Below the pieces are notes generated by a model, which did not search any database, was not told the DNA's origin, and saw only the letters and a program-made list of their open reading frames with translations. DNA of 64,000 nucleotides from contig JAUXZO010000049.1 in assembly GCA_030692685.1 (NCBI GenBank), positions 1 to 64,000 of the forward strand, read 5' to 3'. Each line of letters opens with the position of its first letter. Within the stretch, counting starts at the first letter, position 1. Below are positions 8,361 to 16,260 of this stretch, in pieces. The translations under genes and the position numbers were made by a program. The stretch comes from Acidovorax sp. Its GTDB lineage: Bacteria > Pseudomonadota > Gammaproteobacteria > Burkholderiales > Burkholderiaceae_C.

Positions 8361-9293
8361 ATGAATACATCGCGCTCGTTGGTGGCGGCGGCCGGACTCG
8401 CTTTCGCCGCTATTTCTGCCCAGGCAGACACTGGAAAGCTGCTGCTCACCGGCGGCGTCAGCACCATTGCCGGGTCGGCCGGCGGCGGGTTGACCCCCTG
8501 GGCCGTCATCGGCAGCAACGCCACGGCCGGAGAGGTGGGCTTTAGCGGATACGTCACACGCGCAGCCACGCAGGACTACGGCCTCACGGGCTATGGCGTC
8601 GCGGTGGGGCTTCATGACCGTGTGGAGCTATCGCTGGCCCGCCAGGATTTCGATGCGTCTCCCGCCATTGCCTTGAACGGCATTGCGCCCTTTGGCGTCA
8701 CGCCGGGCCAGCACATCAAGATGGACGTGATCGGCGTCAAGGTCAAGGTAGCGGGTGATGCAGTGCTGGACGCAGATTCCTTCATGCCGCAGATCGCTGT
8801 GGGCATCGAGCACAAGCAGACGCGCCCGGGCTCGATCGGGTCGGTGCTCGATTTTCTGGGCACCAAGACCAGTGGAACCGATGTGTATGTGAGCGCCACC
8901 AAGCTGCTGCTGGCGCAGAGCCTGCTCATCAACGGCACGCTGCGCTACACCAACGCCAACCAGAACGGTTTGCTGGGTTTTGGCTCTGCCGCGCCCGGCA
9001 AAAACAGCCGCAGCCTGCAGCCCGAGTTTTCCATCGCTTACCTCGTCAACAAGAACCTGGCCGTGGGCGCTGAAGTTCGCTTCAAGCCCAACAACCTGCA
9101 GGCGCTGGGCGCCGCCGCAGGCCTGGGCGCTGCGCTGCGCGAAGACGACTGGAAAGACCTCTTTGTGGCCTGGGCGCCCAGCAAGAACCTGTCGCTGACG
9201 CTGGCCTATGTGGACCTGGGCCGCATCGTGCCGGGTGTCACCAACAACCGCCGCCAGACGGGTTACTACCTGTCGGCCCAGGTCGCTTTTTAA
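8361..9293 (+). CDS. DUF3034 family outer-membrane-type protein
   Basis: The 310-residue protein has a signal peptide of about 22 residues ending AQA and alternating amphipathic strands through to a C-terminal phenylalanine (YYLSAQVAF), the usual ending of an outer-membrane beta-barrel. The sequence matches the DUF3034 family, which has no defined function. A truncated globin and a cupredoxin follow in tight succession, so I infer a surface or transport component of the same process. Confidence 0.8.
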   Translation: MNTSRSLVAAAGLAFAAISAQADTGKLLLTGGVSTIAGSAGGGLTPWAVIGSNATAGEVGFSGYVTRAATQDYGLTGYGVAVGLHDRVELSLARQDFDASPAIALNGIAPFGVTPGQHIKMDVIGVKVKVAGDAVLDADSFMPQIAVGIEHKQTRPGSIGSVLDFLGTKTSGTDVYVSATKLLLAQSLLINGTLRYTNANQNGLLGFGSAAPGKNSRSLQPEFSIAYLVNKNLAVGAEVRFKPNNLQALGAAAGLGAALREDDWKDLFVAWAPSKNLSLTLAYVDLGRIVPGVTNNRRQTGYYLSAQVAF

Positions 9294-9306
9294 GGAGACT
9301 GATTTC

Positions 9307-9771
9307 ATGACGCACTCCAAAACCTTGATGGCCCTTGCCATCGCCCTCGGTGGCTTGCTGGCTCAGCCCGCCTTGGCGCAGACCAGCACCGTCGCAGCCG
9401 TAGCCGCAGCACCCGCAGGCCTGTACCAGGCCCTTGGCGAAAAGCCCGGCATCACCCGCCTGATGGACGACTTTGTGAACCGCCTGGTGCAAGACCCGCG
9501 CATTGGCAGCCACTTCAAAGACGTGAAGCCCGCCGCCCTCAAAGAGAGCCTGACCGACCAGATCTGCCAGTTGAGCGGCGGCCCTTGCAAATATGAAGGC
9601 GCTGACATGAAATCGGCCCATGCCGACATGGACATCAACAAGGGCCACTTCAACGCCCTGGTCGAGGTGCTGCAAAGCGCCATGGATGCCCAGGGCATAC
9701 CGTTCGCCCAGCAAAACCGCCTGCTGGCCTTGCTGGCGCCCATGCACCGTGACGTGATCACCATCCGCTGA
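9307..9771 (+). CDS. exported group 1 truncated haemoglobin
   Basis: A 154-residue protein with a cleavable signal peptide (about residues 1-25, ending ALAQ) and then a truncated globin fold. The opening LYQALGEKPGITRLMDDFVNRL and the HFNALVEVLQSAM helix that carries the proximal haem histidine are typical of group 1 globins. Export is unusual for globins in general and suggests haem or NO/O2 chemistry in the periplasm. It lies 13 nt after the DUF3034 gene and 10 nt before the cupredoxin gene. Confidence 0.85.
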   Translation: MTHSKTLMALAIALGGLLAQPALAQTSTVAAVAAAPAGLYQALGEKPGITRLMDDFVNRLVQDPRIGSHFKDVKPAALKESLTDQICQLSGGPCKYEGADMKSAHADMDINKGHFNALVEVLQSAMDAQGIPFAQQNRLLALLAPMHRDVITIR

Positions 9772-9781
9772 AGCCGTTGAT

Positions 9782-10537
9782 ATGAAAAATACTATGATTT
9801 TTGTAGCTGCTAGCGCTTTATGGATAAGCGCTAGCGCCGGAAATGTACAAATACAGGTGCTGGACCGGGACGGCAAGCCCGTGCCCGACGCCGTGGTGGT
9901 GGTGTACCCAAGCGGCGCCGGTACGACCGGCGGCACACCGCCCAGCCTGCTGCAGGCCAACCCCACCATCGAACAGGAAAAAATGCGCTTCGTGCCCGCC
10001 GTGACGGTGGTTGAGCCTGGCGCCACCGTGCGCTTTACCAACCAGGACCGCTGGGACCACCACGTGCGTGGCGCGCCGGCAGGCCTGTCGGCAGCGGCTG
10101 CCAGCGGCAACACCGGGTTTGAGCTGCGCCTGGCAGGCAAGGCCGACGGCAAGCCCGCTAACTCCACCGAGGTCAAACTGGACACGGCAGGTGTGGTGCT
10201 GCTGTCGTGCCACCTGCACGGCTCCATGCGTGGCCATGTATTTGTGACGGATTCGGGCTGGACGCTGAAGACCGATGCCGATGGCATTGCACGCTTTCCG
10301 GGCGTGCCGGATGGCGCAGCGCAGGTACGCGTATGGCATGCCGAGCAACTTCTGGACTTGCCGCGCAAGGCGTTAAACGTGGTGCCGGGGCCAGTGCTGG
10401 ACACCGTGCAGTTGAGCGTGGTGCCGCGCGTGCGGCGGGCGCCACCGGCTGCGCCTTCGAATACGCCTGGGGGGCCGATGGGGGGTTATAGCCAGGGGCC
10501 TCAGGGTGTGGTGGAGCAGGTGGCGCATCGGCATTGA
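9782..10537 (+). CDS. cupredoxin-like periplasmic protein (often named methylamine utilization protein)
   Basis: The 251-residue protein has a blue-copper-type domain. The predicted copper ligands are a histidine in DHHVRG and the Cys-His-Met set in LLSCHLHGSMRGHVFV. A carboxypeptidase-regulatory-like segment follows and the C-terminus is rich in proline, glycine and histidine. The first 20 residues form a plausible signal peptide ending SASAG, but their codons consist largely of a copy of the dispersed palindromic repeat (9810-9834). No later Met gives a signal peptide, so this start is very likely real. It is third in the operon with the globin and DUF3034 genes. Confidence 0.82.
   Translation: MKNTMIFVAASALWISASAGNVQIQVLDRDGKPVPDAVVVVYPSGAGTTGGTPPSLLQANPTIEQEKMRFVPAVTVVEPGATVRFTNQDRWDHHVRGAPAGLSAAAASGNTGFELRLAGKADGKPANSTEVKLDTAGVVLLSCHLHGSMRGHVFVTDSGWTLKTDADGIARFPGVPDGAAQVRVWHAEQLLDLPRKALNVVPGPVLDTVQLSVVPRVRRAPPAAPSNTPGGPMGGYSQGPQGVVEQVAHRH
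9787..9838 (+). repeat. dispersed 9-7-9 palindromic repeat, copy B (inside a coding region)
   Basis: CTAGCGCTT (9810-9818) and AAGCGCTAG (9826-9834) flank a 7-nt loop. The left flank TAGCTG matches the forward copies. The repeat overlaps codons 3 to 18 of the cupredoxin gene. Confidence 0.9.
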
Positions 10538-10552
10538 GCGATTCGTTTGTAG

Positions 10553-10624
10553 CCCGTTCTGGCTGAGCTCGTCGCAGCCGGGGCACCTTCCCAGTCCGTT
10601 CGGGCTGAGCTTGTCGAAGCCTTG
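10553..10624 (+). repeat. two REP-like intergenic repeats (CCGTTCGGGCTGAGCTTGTCGAAG type)
   Basis: A degenerate copy at 10553-10580 and a good copy at 10594-10624 of a short repeat also present at 24985-25189 and 26450. The type is common between genes in Comamonadaceae and related bacteria. Confidence 0.7.
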
Positions 10625-10648
10625 CGCTGATCTGGCTGCGTGTTTTTG

Positions 10649-10757
10649 TTGAGGGCGGAGGCCGGGAGTCGCCCCGGCGGGCGAGGTACTTGTTCTTTGC
10701 TTCGACGCAAAAGAAAGCCATTGCGCCGCCGGGCGCACACCCCGGCCTCCGCCCCCA
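10649..10757. repeat. large GC-rich inverted repeat
   Basis: GGGCGGAGGCCGGG near 10655 pairs with CCCGGCCTCCGCCC near 10740, about 70 nt apart. The loop contains GCGAGGTACTTG and TTCTTTGCTTCG, a motif set I recall from repeats in this bacterial family. It could stop transcription between the convergent cupredoxin and cytochrome genes. Confidence 0.55.
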
Positions 10758-10774
10758 AACCAAGTACCGCCTCA

Positions 10775-10820
10775 ACTATAAAAACAGTAGCTAACAGCGC
10801 TTGACAGATAAGCGCAAGGG
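10775..10820 (+). repeat. dispersed palindromic repeat, decayed copy C
   Basis: AGCGCTT (10796-10802), a 7-nt loop and AAGCGC (10810-10815) keep the inner arms and loop length of the family; the outer bases have diverged. The left flank AGTAGCT is recognisable. Confidence 0.65.
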
Positions 10821-10850
10821 GCCAAAAACACCAAAAATCCAAGACAAACA

Positions 10851-11915
10851 TCACCCCGGCATCCGCAACCCCGAAGAAACAGAAGGAACATTCGACGGCC
10901 GATCTTGCGGCCCCTGCGGTTGCTCCACCCGCACCAGACGCCCATCCGCAGACTCGCCGCCACGCCCCACATCGCCACTGCCCCGCGCTGCGCCCACACC
11001 CGCCCCTGCACCAACACCCCCCGTCTTGGCCGTCCCCCCAGGCGCCGTCAAAAACAAATACAGCGCCTGCGCGTCCACATCACTCAACTGCCCCAGCGAT
11101 TCAAACGGCATTACCTGAATCGGCGTGCCATCCGGCCGCTTGCCTGTGCGCAGCATGGTCACAAAACGCGCGCTGTTGGCATAGCGGGCCATGGCGCCGT
11201 CTTTGCCGGGGCGAATGTCTGATGCGGCAGGCCAGTCTGGCGGGCCGCCCGGGATCTTGCCGCCCGCCAGGTCTGCACCGTGGCAGCCAATGCACATGTT
11301 GGCCACGTACTGGCCGCTGGCCACCGTCACACCCGCAGGCACAGGGCGCGAAGGGGCCAGCTGGTGGTCGATGCGCGCCGCAGCGTCGGGGATGGCGCCC
11401 AGGCCATACAGCACCCAGGCCAGGCGGGGCAGATCGACAACAGCGGCGGTGTTGGTGCCCTCTTGGGGCGAAAACTGGCGCATATACGACACCAGGGCGT
11501 TGAGGTCGTCGTTGGTCAACCGGTTGTAGTCCTCACTGGGCATCACCAGAACCGGGCGGCCGTTGGGTTTGACGCCATGGCGGATCACGCTGTTCCAATC
11601 TTCGGGCTGGTAGCGCGCCACCACGCCAGCGGGCGTGATGTTGGGGCCCGCCAAGCGTGTGCCCTTGCCGTCGTTCACAAACTCGCGGCCCGCGCCTTGC
11701 GTGCCGTGGCAGTCGTTGCAGCCGCGCGATGCATACAGATAGCGTCCGCGTTCGATGGTTTGCGCATCGGTGGTGTAGGCAACCGGGCGCGGTTTGATGT
11801 CGATGGTGCGGTTGCGCTTTTCTTCGGCCAGATACAGGCCGCAGGCTGCGGTGGCGACAAACACGGCGCCCAGCAGCAGCGCGCTGCCAGCGGTCCATTT
11901 GATCCAGCGTTTCAT
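10851..11915 (-). CDS. membrane-anchored diheme cytochrome c
   Basis: The 354-residue protein has one N-terminal transmembrane anchor (about residues 8-30) and two cytochrome c domains with haem sites CNDCH (66-70) and CIGCH (208-212). Methionines in VLVMPSEDY and IQVMPFESL are likely axial ligands. Arrangement and length resemble cytochrome subunits of dehydrogenases. The C-terminal 55 residues are low-complexity glycine/alanine then an arginine- and proline-containing tail that family members usually lack. AAGAAGG precedes the ATG. It follows the oxidase/ABC operon on the same strand, 179 bp beyond the substrate-binding protein gene, and could receive electrons from that oxidase; this is inference. 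Confidence 0.85.
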   Translation of the reverse strand: MKRWIKWTAGSALLLGAVFVATAACGLYLAEEKRNRTIDIKPRPVAYTTDAQTIERGRYLYASRGCNDCHGTQGAGREFVNDGKGTRLAGPNITPAGVVARYQPEDWNSVIRHGVKPNGRPVLVMPSEDYNRLTNDDLNALVSYMRQFSPQEGTNTAAVVDLPRLAWVLYGLGAIPDAAARIDHQLAPSRPVPAGVTVASGQYVANMCIGCHGADLAGGKIPGGPPDWPAASDIRPGKDGAMARYANSARFVTMLRTGKRPDGTPIQVMPFESLGQLSDVDAQALYLFLTAPGGTAKTGGVGAGAGVGAARGSGDVGRGGESADGRLVRVEQPQGPQDRPSNVPSVSSGLRMPG

Positions 11916-12045
11916 GGCGGGGGCCTTCTTTCCACTTCTTCTCCAACAAACGTTGGGTTCAACAAATCAGAGATCCAGAGCGGCGGATTCTGAAGTTGTT
12001 GACGCAGTTTGTGGCCCCCTTCCGCGGTAGGGTTTGACGCCGCGG

Positions 12046-12059
12046 GTGACATATGTCAC
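12046..12059. promoter_or_regulatory. perfect 14-bp palindrome GTGACATATGTCAC
   Basis: The palindrome lies between the substrate-binding protein gene and the diheme cytochrome c gene, about 130 bp ahead of the latter. Its TGACA/TGTCA half-sites look like a dimer binding site; no regulator can be assigned. Confidence 0.4.
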
Positions 12060-12094
12060 GCACGGCCCGCCGGTATGCGGCGCAGCGTGGCTGA

Positions 12095-13168
12095 TCAGCG
12101 CTCGACCGTCTTGTTCCAGCGCGTGTTCCAGGCCGGGCGGTTGGCGTTGACGCTGTCCCAGTCCAGCGTCACGGCGTTCTTCATCCACTGGTTGATCTTG
12201 GCCACCTGCTCGGCGCCTTCACCCACGGCGGGGGCCTTGGGGTTGGTGGGGATCTGCGCGCCAAACTGCAGCACGTTGGCCTGGGCCAGTGGGCTTAGCA
12301 GAAACTCAGCCAGCTTTTGCGCCAGCTCGGGCTCGCTGTTCTTGGCGATCACACACTGGGCGGTCATCAGCACTACCGAGCCTTCCTTGGGTTGTGCGTA
12401 TTCGACCGGGATGCCCTTGGTCTTGAGCGCAGCGACGGCGGTGGGCGTGAGCGGGAAGATCGCGGCCTCACCCGTCTGCACCATTTCCGAAATCTTGGCT
12501 GAGCTGGGGATGTACTCCAGCACGTTGGGTCCAATCGTCTTGGCCCAGTTGTTAAAGCCCGGCTCCACGTTCTTGTCGTTGCCGCCCTGGATGCGGTTGA
12601 ACATCAAAAAACCATGCAGCCCGAACGACGACGACGGCATGGACTGGAACACCACCTTGCCCTTGTACTTGGGGTCCGCAAAGTCCATCCACGACGTGGG
12701 CGCGGCCCAGCCCTTTTCGGTGAACATCTTGGTGTTGTAGGCGATGCCCGTCATGCCCACGCTGACGCCGCTGGCCAGGTCGTCCTTGAAGCGCGCGGCG
12801 GGATAAATTTCATTGAGGTGCGGGTTGGGCTTTTGCTTCTCGCACAGGCCCATGCCCATCGCGCGCACCATCACGCCGTCGTCCAGAAACATCACGTGCA
12901 TCTGCGGCTTGTCCTTGTTGGCCTGGGCCTTGGCCAATATGTCGGAAGACGTACCGGGCACCACCACCACCTTGGCGCCATGCAGCTTTTCAAACGCCGG
13001 GAACACGTACTGCGTGTACGCCTTCTCCATGGTGCCGCCGTTCATGCCGATGTAGATGGTTTTGGTCTGCGCGGTGGCGGTGGCAGTTGCCGCAATGGCG
13101 GCCAGGGCGGCAATAGCCAAAAGTTTGCGGCGGGCGGGGCTGGCGTGGAGAAGTGCAAAGGCGGTCAT
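12095..13168 (-). CDS. ABC transporter substrate-binding protein (PotD/spermidine-putrescine type)
   Basis: A 357-residue periplasmic binding protein with a signal peptide (about 1-33), then TIYIGMNGGTMEKAYTQYVF and later VSVGMTGIAYNTKMF and ANRPAWNTRWNKTVER, as in family-1 PotD-like proteins that bind polyamines, opines or related amines. It is the seventh gene of the minus-strand cluster with an ATPase, two permeases and a three-part oxidase, 63 bp after the FAD subunit. The ligand is probably an amine or amino-acid derivative that the oxidase then attacks. Confidence 0.85.
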   Translation of the reverse strand: MTAFALLHASPARRKLLAIAALAAIAATATATAQTKTIYIGMNGGTMEKAYTQYVFPAFEKLHGAKVVVVPGTSSDILAKAQANKDKPQMHVMFLDDGVMVRAMGMGLCEKQKPNPHLNEIYPAARFKDDLASGVSVGMTGIAYNTKMFTEKGWAAPTSWMDFADPKYKGKVVFQSMPSSSFGLHGFLMFNRIQGGNDKNVEPGFNNWAKTIGPNVLEYIPSSAKISEMVQTGEAAIFPLTPTAVAALKTKGIPVEYAQPKEGSVVLMTAQCVIAKNSEPELAQKLAEFLLSPLAQANVLQFGAQIPTNPKAPAVGEGAEQVAKINQWMKNAVTLDWDSVNANRPAWNTRWNKTVER

Positions 13169-13231
13169 GGTGATTTCCTTTCAGGTGGGGGAAAAAGGTC
13201 GCTAAAGAAAGCAAAACGGTGGCGGTTGTTT

Positions 13232-14392
13232 TCAGTGGGCGGCCGCAGCGGTGGCCACTTGCGCCACTGCGGTGGGGAGAAATCGCTCGATCGCAAACGC
13301 ATCAATCGGTGTGGTGCTGCGCCCGTCGCGGGCCAACTCGGCCAGCACCTCGCCCACCCCGGGGCCAATCTGAAAGCCTGCACCCGCAAACCCAAAGCCG
13401 TGGATCAGGCCAGGCGTGGTGCTGCTTTTGCCCAGCACCGGCTGGCGGTCGGGCAGGTAGCCTTCGGTGCCGCTCCAGGTGCGAATGAAGTGCGCGTTCT
13501 TCAGTGCAGGCAGCAGCTCCACCGCCTGCACGGCCAGCGTGGCGATGGCGCTGCGCTCCGAGCGGGCGCGGTCGGCATCCAGCGCGACACCGGCACCGCC
13601 ACCCAGAATCAGGTTGCCGCGCGCCACCTGGCGGCAGTAGATGCCGCCGCCTTCCACGCCCAGGCTCCAGTGCATGAAGAAGGGCAGGGGCTCCGTCACG
13701 GCCATGGCCGGGTGGCCCGAGTGAAGGGGCACCGCCTCGCCAAACTGCGCGGCCAGCGCACCGGCCCAGGCGCCCGCGCAGTTGATGAGCACAGGTGCGC
13801 GCACGGTCACCGCGTGGCCCGAGCGCACGGTGAACAGCTGGCCGTCATGCTCCACGGCTGTCATCGGCGTGCGCTCCAGAATCTGCGCACCGGCACGTTT
13901 GGCGGCCAGCGCAAACGCGGGCGACACCAGACGCGGGTTGGCTTGCCCGTCATCCGGGCACAGCGAGCCACCCACCGCACGCCCGCCCAGCCAGGGGCAG
14001 CGCTCGCGCAGCATGGTGCCGGAGATCAATTGGATGCCAAGGTCAAAGTCGCGGCTCAGCTCGGCGTACCGCTCCAGCGCGGCCATATCCGCCTCGCTGC
14101 GGCCAATCTTGAAGTGCCCGCTGCGGTGGTATTCACCATCGGTGCCAATCAGCGCAGGCAGGTTGGACCACACTTCGTGCGCGCGCTGCGCCAGCGGCAG
14201 TTGGCTCACGGGGCGGCCCTGGCGGCGTACGCCGCCGTAGTTGACACCGCTGGAGCGCGAGCCGCACAGATCGCGCTCGAGCAGCACCACGCTCACACCC
14301 TTGCGGCGCAGCGCCAGCGCGGCCGATGCGCCCATGATGCCGCCGCCCACAATGGCAACGTCAGTGTCTATCGTTCGGGAGGCGGTGGTCAT
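13232..14392 (-). CDS. FAD-dependent amine/amino-acid oxidase subunit (HcnC/opine oxidase B/SoxB-like)
   Basis: The 386-residue protein is of the DAO fold. A dinucleotide-binding motif VAIVGGGIMGASAALALRRK lies near residue 10, and the C-terminal block GTEGYLPDRQPVLG and GFGFAGAGFQIGPGVGEVLA is typical of HcnC, opine oxidase and sarcosine oxidase beta subunits. The ATG at 14392 overlaps the stop of the upstream subunit by four bases. With the two preceding genes it should form a heterotrimer oxidising a secondary amine, D-amino acid or glycine. Sequence alone does not separate cyanide synthase from opine oxidase or D-hydroxyproline dehydrogenase. Confidence 0.82.
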   Translation of the reverse strand: MTTASRTIDTDVAIVGGGIMGASAALALRRKGVSVVLLERDLCGSRSSGVNYGGVRRQGRPVSQLPLAQRAHEVWSNLPALIGTDGEYHRSGHFKIGRSEADMAALERYAELSRDFDLGIQLISGTMLRERCPWLGGRAVGGSLCPDDGQANPRLVSPAFALAAKRAGAQILERTPMTAVEHDGQLFTVRSGHAVTVRAPVLINCAGAWAGALAAQFGEAVPLHSGHPAMAVTEPLPFFMHWSLGVEGGGIYCRQVARGNLILGGGAGVALDADRARSERSAIATLAVQAVELLPALKNAHFIRTWSGTEGYLPDRQPVLGKSSTTPGLIHGFGFAGAGFQIGPGVGEVLAELARDGRSTTPIDAFAIERFLPTAVAQVATAAAAH

Positions 14393-15813
14393 GCGGAGGC
14401 CTCCGCTTGGGTGTTGTGCGGTGCAGCGGCTTGCGCTTGCAGTTGGATCGGAATCGGCTTGATCGGCGCCTGACCGCGCAGCCGTCCGACCTGATCGATG
14501 GGCTTGCCGGTGGCCTGGGCCAGGATTTCTGCCGCCGCTACGCCGCACATGCGGCCCTGGCAGCGGCCCATGCCTACGCGGGTCAGGGCCTTCAGTCGGT
14601 TCATCTCGTCGGCCCCGGTGTCGCGTGCGCAAGCGCGCAACTCGCCTGCTGTGATGTTCTCGCAGCGGCACACCACCAGCGCATCAGGCGCGTGGGTGGC
14701 CCAATCCGTGGGGAAGGGGAAGGCGCGCTCCAGCCCTTGCCGAAAGGGCATGAGGCCCGTGAGCTTGTGTTCCAGCTCTGCAGCGCGGGCGGCATCTACT
14801 TTCACGCCATGGTCGGCCAGCAGCGCCAGCGCGGCGCGCTCGCCCGCCCATTCGGCGGCATCGGCACCCATGATGCCCGCGCCATCGCCGGCCAGGTACA
14901 CGCCTGCCACGCTGGTGCGACCTGCTGCGTCGCGCTCGGGCAGGTGGGCCCGGTGCATGGGGGCCCAGGTAAAGCGGCAGCCCAGCAGGTCGGCCAGCTG
15001 CGTCTCTGAGCGCAGTGCGTAGCCAAAGCCCACGGCATCGCAGGGCACGCTGTGCTCCGTCTGGCCGTCGCTCCACACCACCGCGTTCACCCGCGCGTCG
15101 CCCACCACGCGCACGGGGCGCACGCCGTTGTGCACGGCCACGCCATGCGCACGCAGCCAGCCCACGTAGTACATGCCTTTGGCCAGCACGGCGGGTTTGG
15201 TCAACATGCCGGGCAGGGCGGCCAGCTGGTCGGAAAAGCGGGCTGTGTCCAGCACGGCAGCCACCTTCACGCCCGATGCCGCACCCGCCTTGGCATATTG
15301 GTACGCCACCAGGTACAGCAGCGGACCTGTGCCCATCAGCACCACGTTGCGCCCAATGGTGCAGCCCTGAAACTTGAGCGCCACCTGCGCGCCGCCCAGC
15401 GTGTAAACACCAGGCAGCGTCCAGCCAGGCACAGGCAGCACGCGGTCGGTGGCACCGCTGGCCACGATGAGCTGACCGTAGGGCACCGTGCGCGCGGTCT
15501 GCGTGGGGCCGTGCAGCACATCCAGCTGGCTGCCCTGGGCGTTCCACACCAGGCTGTCGGGCTGGTAGTCGATGTGCGCGTGCAGCCCATCCAGCGTGCT
15601 GTGCAAGGCCGTAGCACGAGATGCCTCGGTGCCATACAGCGTTTGCGGGTTGCGGGCAAAGTGGGCAGGCGGGCGGCGGTAGATTTGCCCACCGCCGCGG
15701 GCGGCCTCGTCAATCACCACGGGCCGCACGCCGTGCGTCACCAGGGTCTGCGCCGCGCGAATGCCCGCAGGCCCTGCGCCCACGATGACGGGTTGCAAAA
15801 CAGGGGCGGTCAT
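14389..15813 (-). CDS. FAD/NAD-binding oxidoreductase with [2Fe-2S] region (HcnB/OoxA-like)
   Basis: The 474-residue protein starts with a GxGxxG motif (PVIVGAGPAGIRAAQTLV) and carries a second nucleotide-binding stretch NVVLMGTGPLLYLVAYQYAK. A late GAGIMGADAAEWAGERAAL segment follows. The C-terminal region has cysteines in VCRCENITAGEL and GRCQGRMC that match the BFD-like iron-sulfur domain of HcnB, opine oxidase A and NADPH-dependent sarcosine oxidase alpha subunits. Four-base overlaps at both ends show translational coupling with the small iron-sulfur subunit and the FAD subunit. Confidence 0.83.
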   Translation of the reverse strand: MTAPVLQPVIVGAGPAGIRAAQTLVTHGVRPVVIDEAARGGGQIYRRPPAHFARNPQTLYGTEASRATALHSTLDGLHAHIDYQPDSLVWNAQGSQLDVLHGPTQTARTVPYGQLIVASGATDRVLPVPGWTLPGVYTLGGAQVALKFQGCTIGRNVVLMGTGPLLYLVAYQYAKAGAASGVKVAAVLDTARFSDQLAALPGMLTKPAVLAKGMYYVGWLRAHGVAVHNGVRPVRVVGDARVNAVVWSDGQTEHSVPCDAVGFGYALRSETQLADLLGCRFTWAPMHRAHLPERDAAGRTSVAGVYLAGDGAGIMGADAAEWAGERAALALLADHGVKVDAARAAELEHKLTGLMPFRQGLERAFPFPTDWATHAPDALVVCRCENITAGELRACARDTGADEMNRLKALTRVGMGRCQGRMCGVAAAEILAQATGKPIDQVGRLRGQAPIKPIPIQLQAQAAAPHNTQAEASA

Positions 15814-16106
15814 GCGGGCTCCCCGGTGGTCAGCTGCATGCCTGCTTTCACAAAGGTGGCGCAAGAGCGCAGCCGCTCACCGCTGTCGGTCAGCACCCAA
15901 CAGTCCTGGCAAGCGCCCATCAGGCAAAAACCGGCACGCGGCTCGTGGCTGAACTCGTTGCGGCGCAGCTGGGCGCGGTGGGTGAGGATGGCGGTCAGCA
16001 CCGTGTCGCCTTCGAGCGCGGTGGCGGGTTCGCCATCAAGCATGAAGGGTACGGGCGCGCGGTCTTTTTCGGCCACGCGGTGGAGCAGTGCGGTGTGTGC
16101 AGTCAT
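15810..16106 (-). CDS. small (2Fe-2S) ferredoxin-like oxidase subunit (HcnA-like)
   Basis: A 98-residue protein with the cluster motif GFCLMGACQDCWV and a later cysteine in RLRSCATF, the pattern of HcnA and of the small subunits of opine and D-hydroxyproline dehydrogenases. The ATG at 16106 is chosen; an upstream TTG would add 12 residues without family support. Its stop overlaps the start of the next subunit. About 150 bp of repeat-rich DNA separates it from the permease gene upstream. Confidence 0.8.
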   Translation of the reverse strand: MTAHTALLHRVAEKDRAPVPFMLDGEPATALEGDTVLTAILTHRAQLRRNEFSHEPRAGFCLMGACQDCWVLTDSGERLRSCATFVKAGMQLTTGEPA

Positions 16107-16165
16107 TTCAGTGGTCTCAAGCGCAATGCACGTTCTTCGCAACTGGCGTGTACGGGGCCAGTGCC

Positions 16166-16257
16166 ACCGTGGAACTGGCTTTGCCAGGCCACTGGTGGCG
16201 TCCCCCTCCCGCGCAGCGAGAGAGGGGTGAAGACGCGAAGCGGCTCAGGGGGTGTTT
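16166..16257 (-). repeat. intergenic repeat with hairpins between permease and oxidase genes
   Basis: The stretch contains CCCCTC/GAGGGG pairing and the phrase GAAGACGCGAAGCGGCTCAG, which I recall as a frequent intergenic element in Acidovorax-type genomes. It may set the relative expression of the transport and oxidase parts of the operon. Confidence 0.4.
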
Positions 16258-16260
16258 CAT

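Noticed and set aside
12614..14473. A 619-codon plus-strand frame
   Set aside because: It is the complement of the binding-protein and FAD-oxidase genes, which have clear motifs; the plus frame has a composition typical of antisense GC-rich DNA.
13232..16106. Naming the oxidase hcnABC outright
   Set aside because: Opine oxidase and D-hydroxyproline dehydrogenase share the same subunit layout and motifs; sequence alone does not decide.
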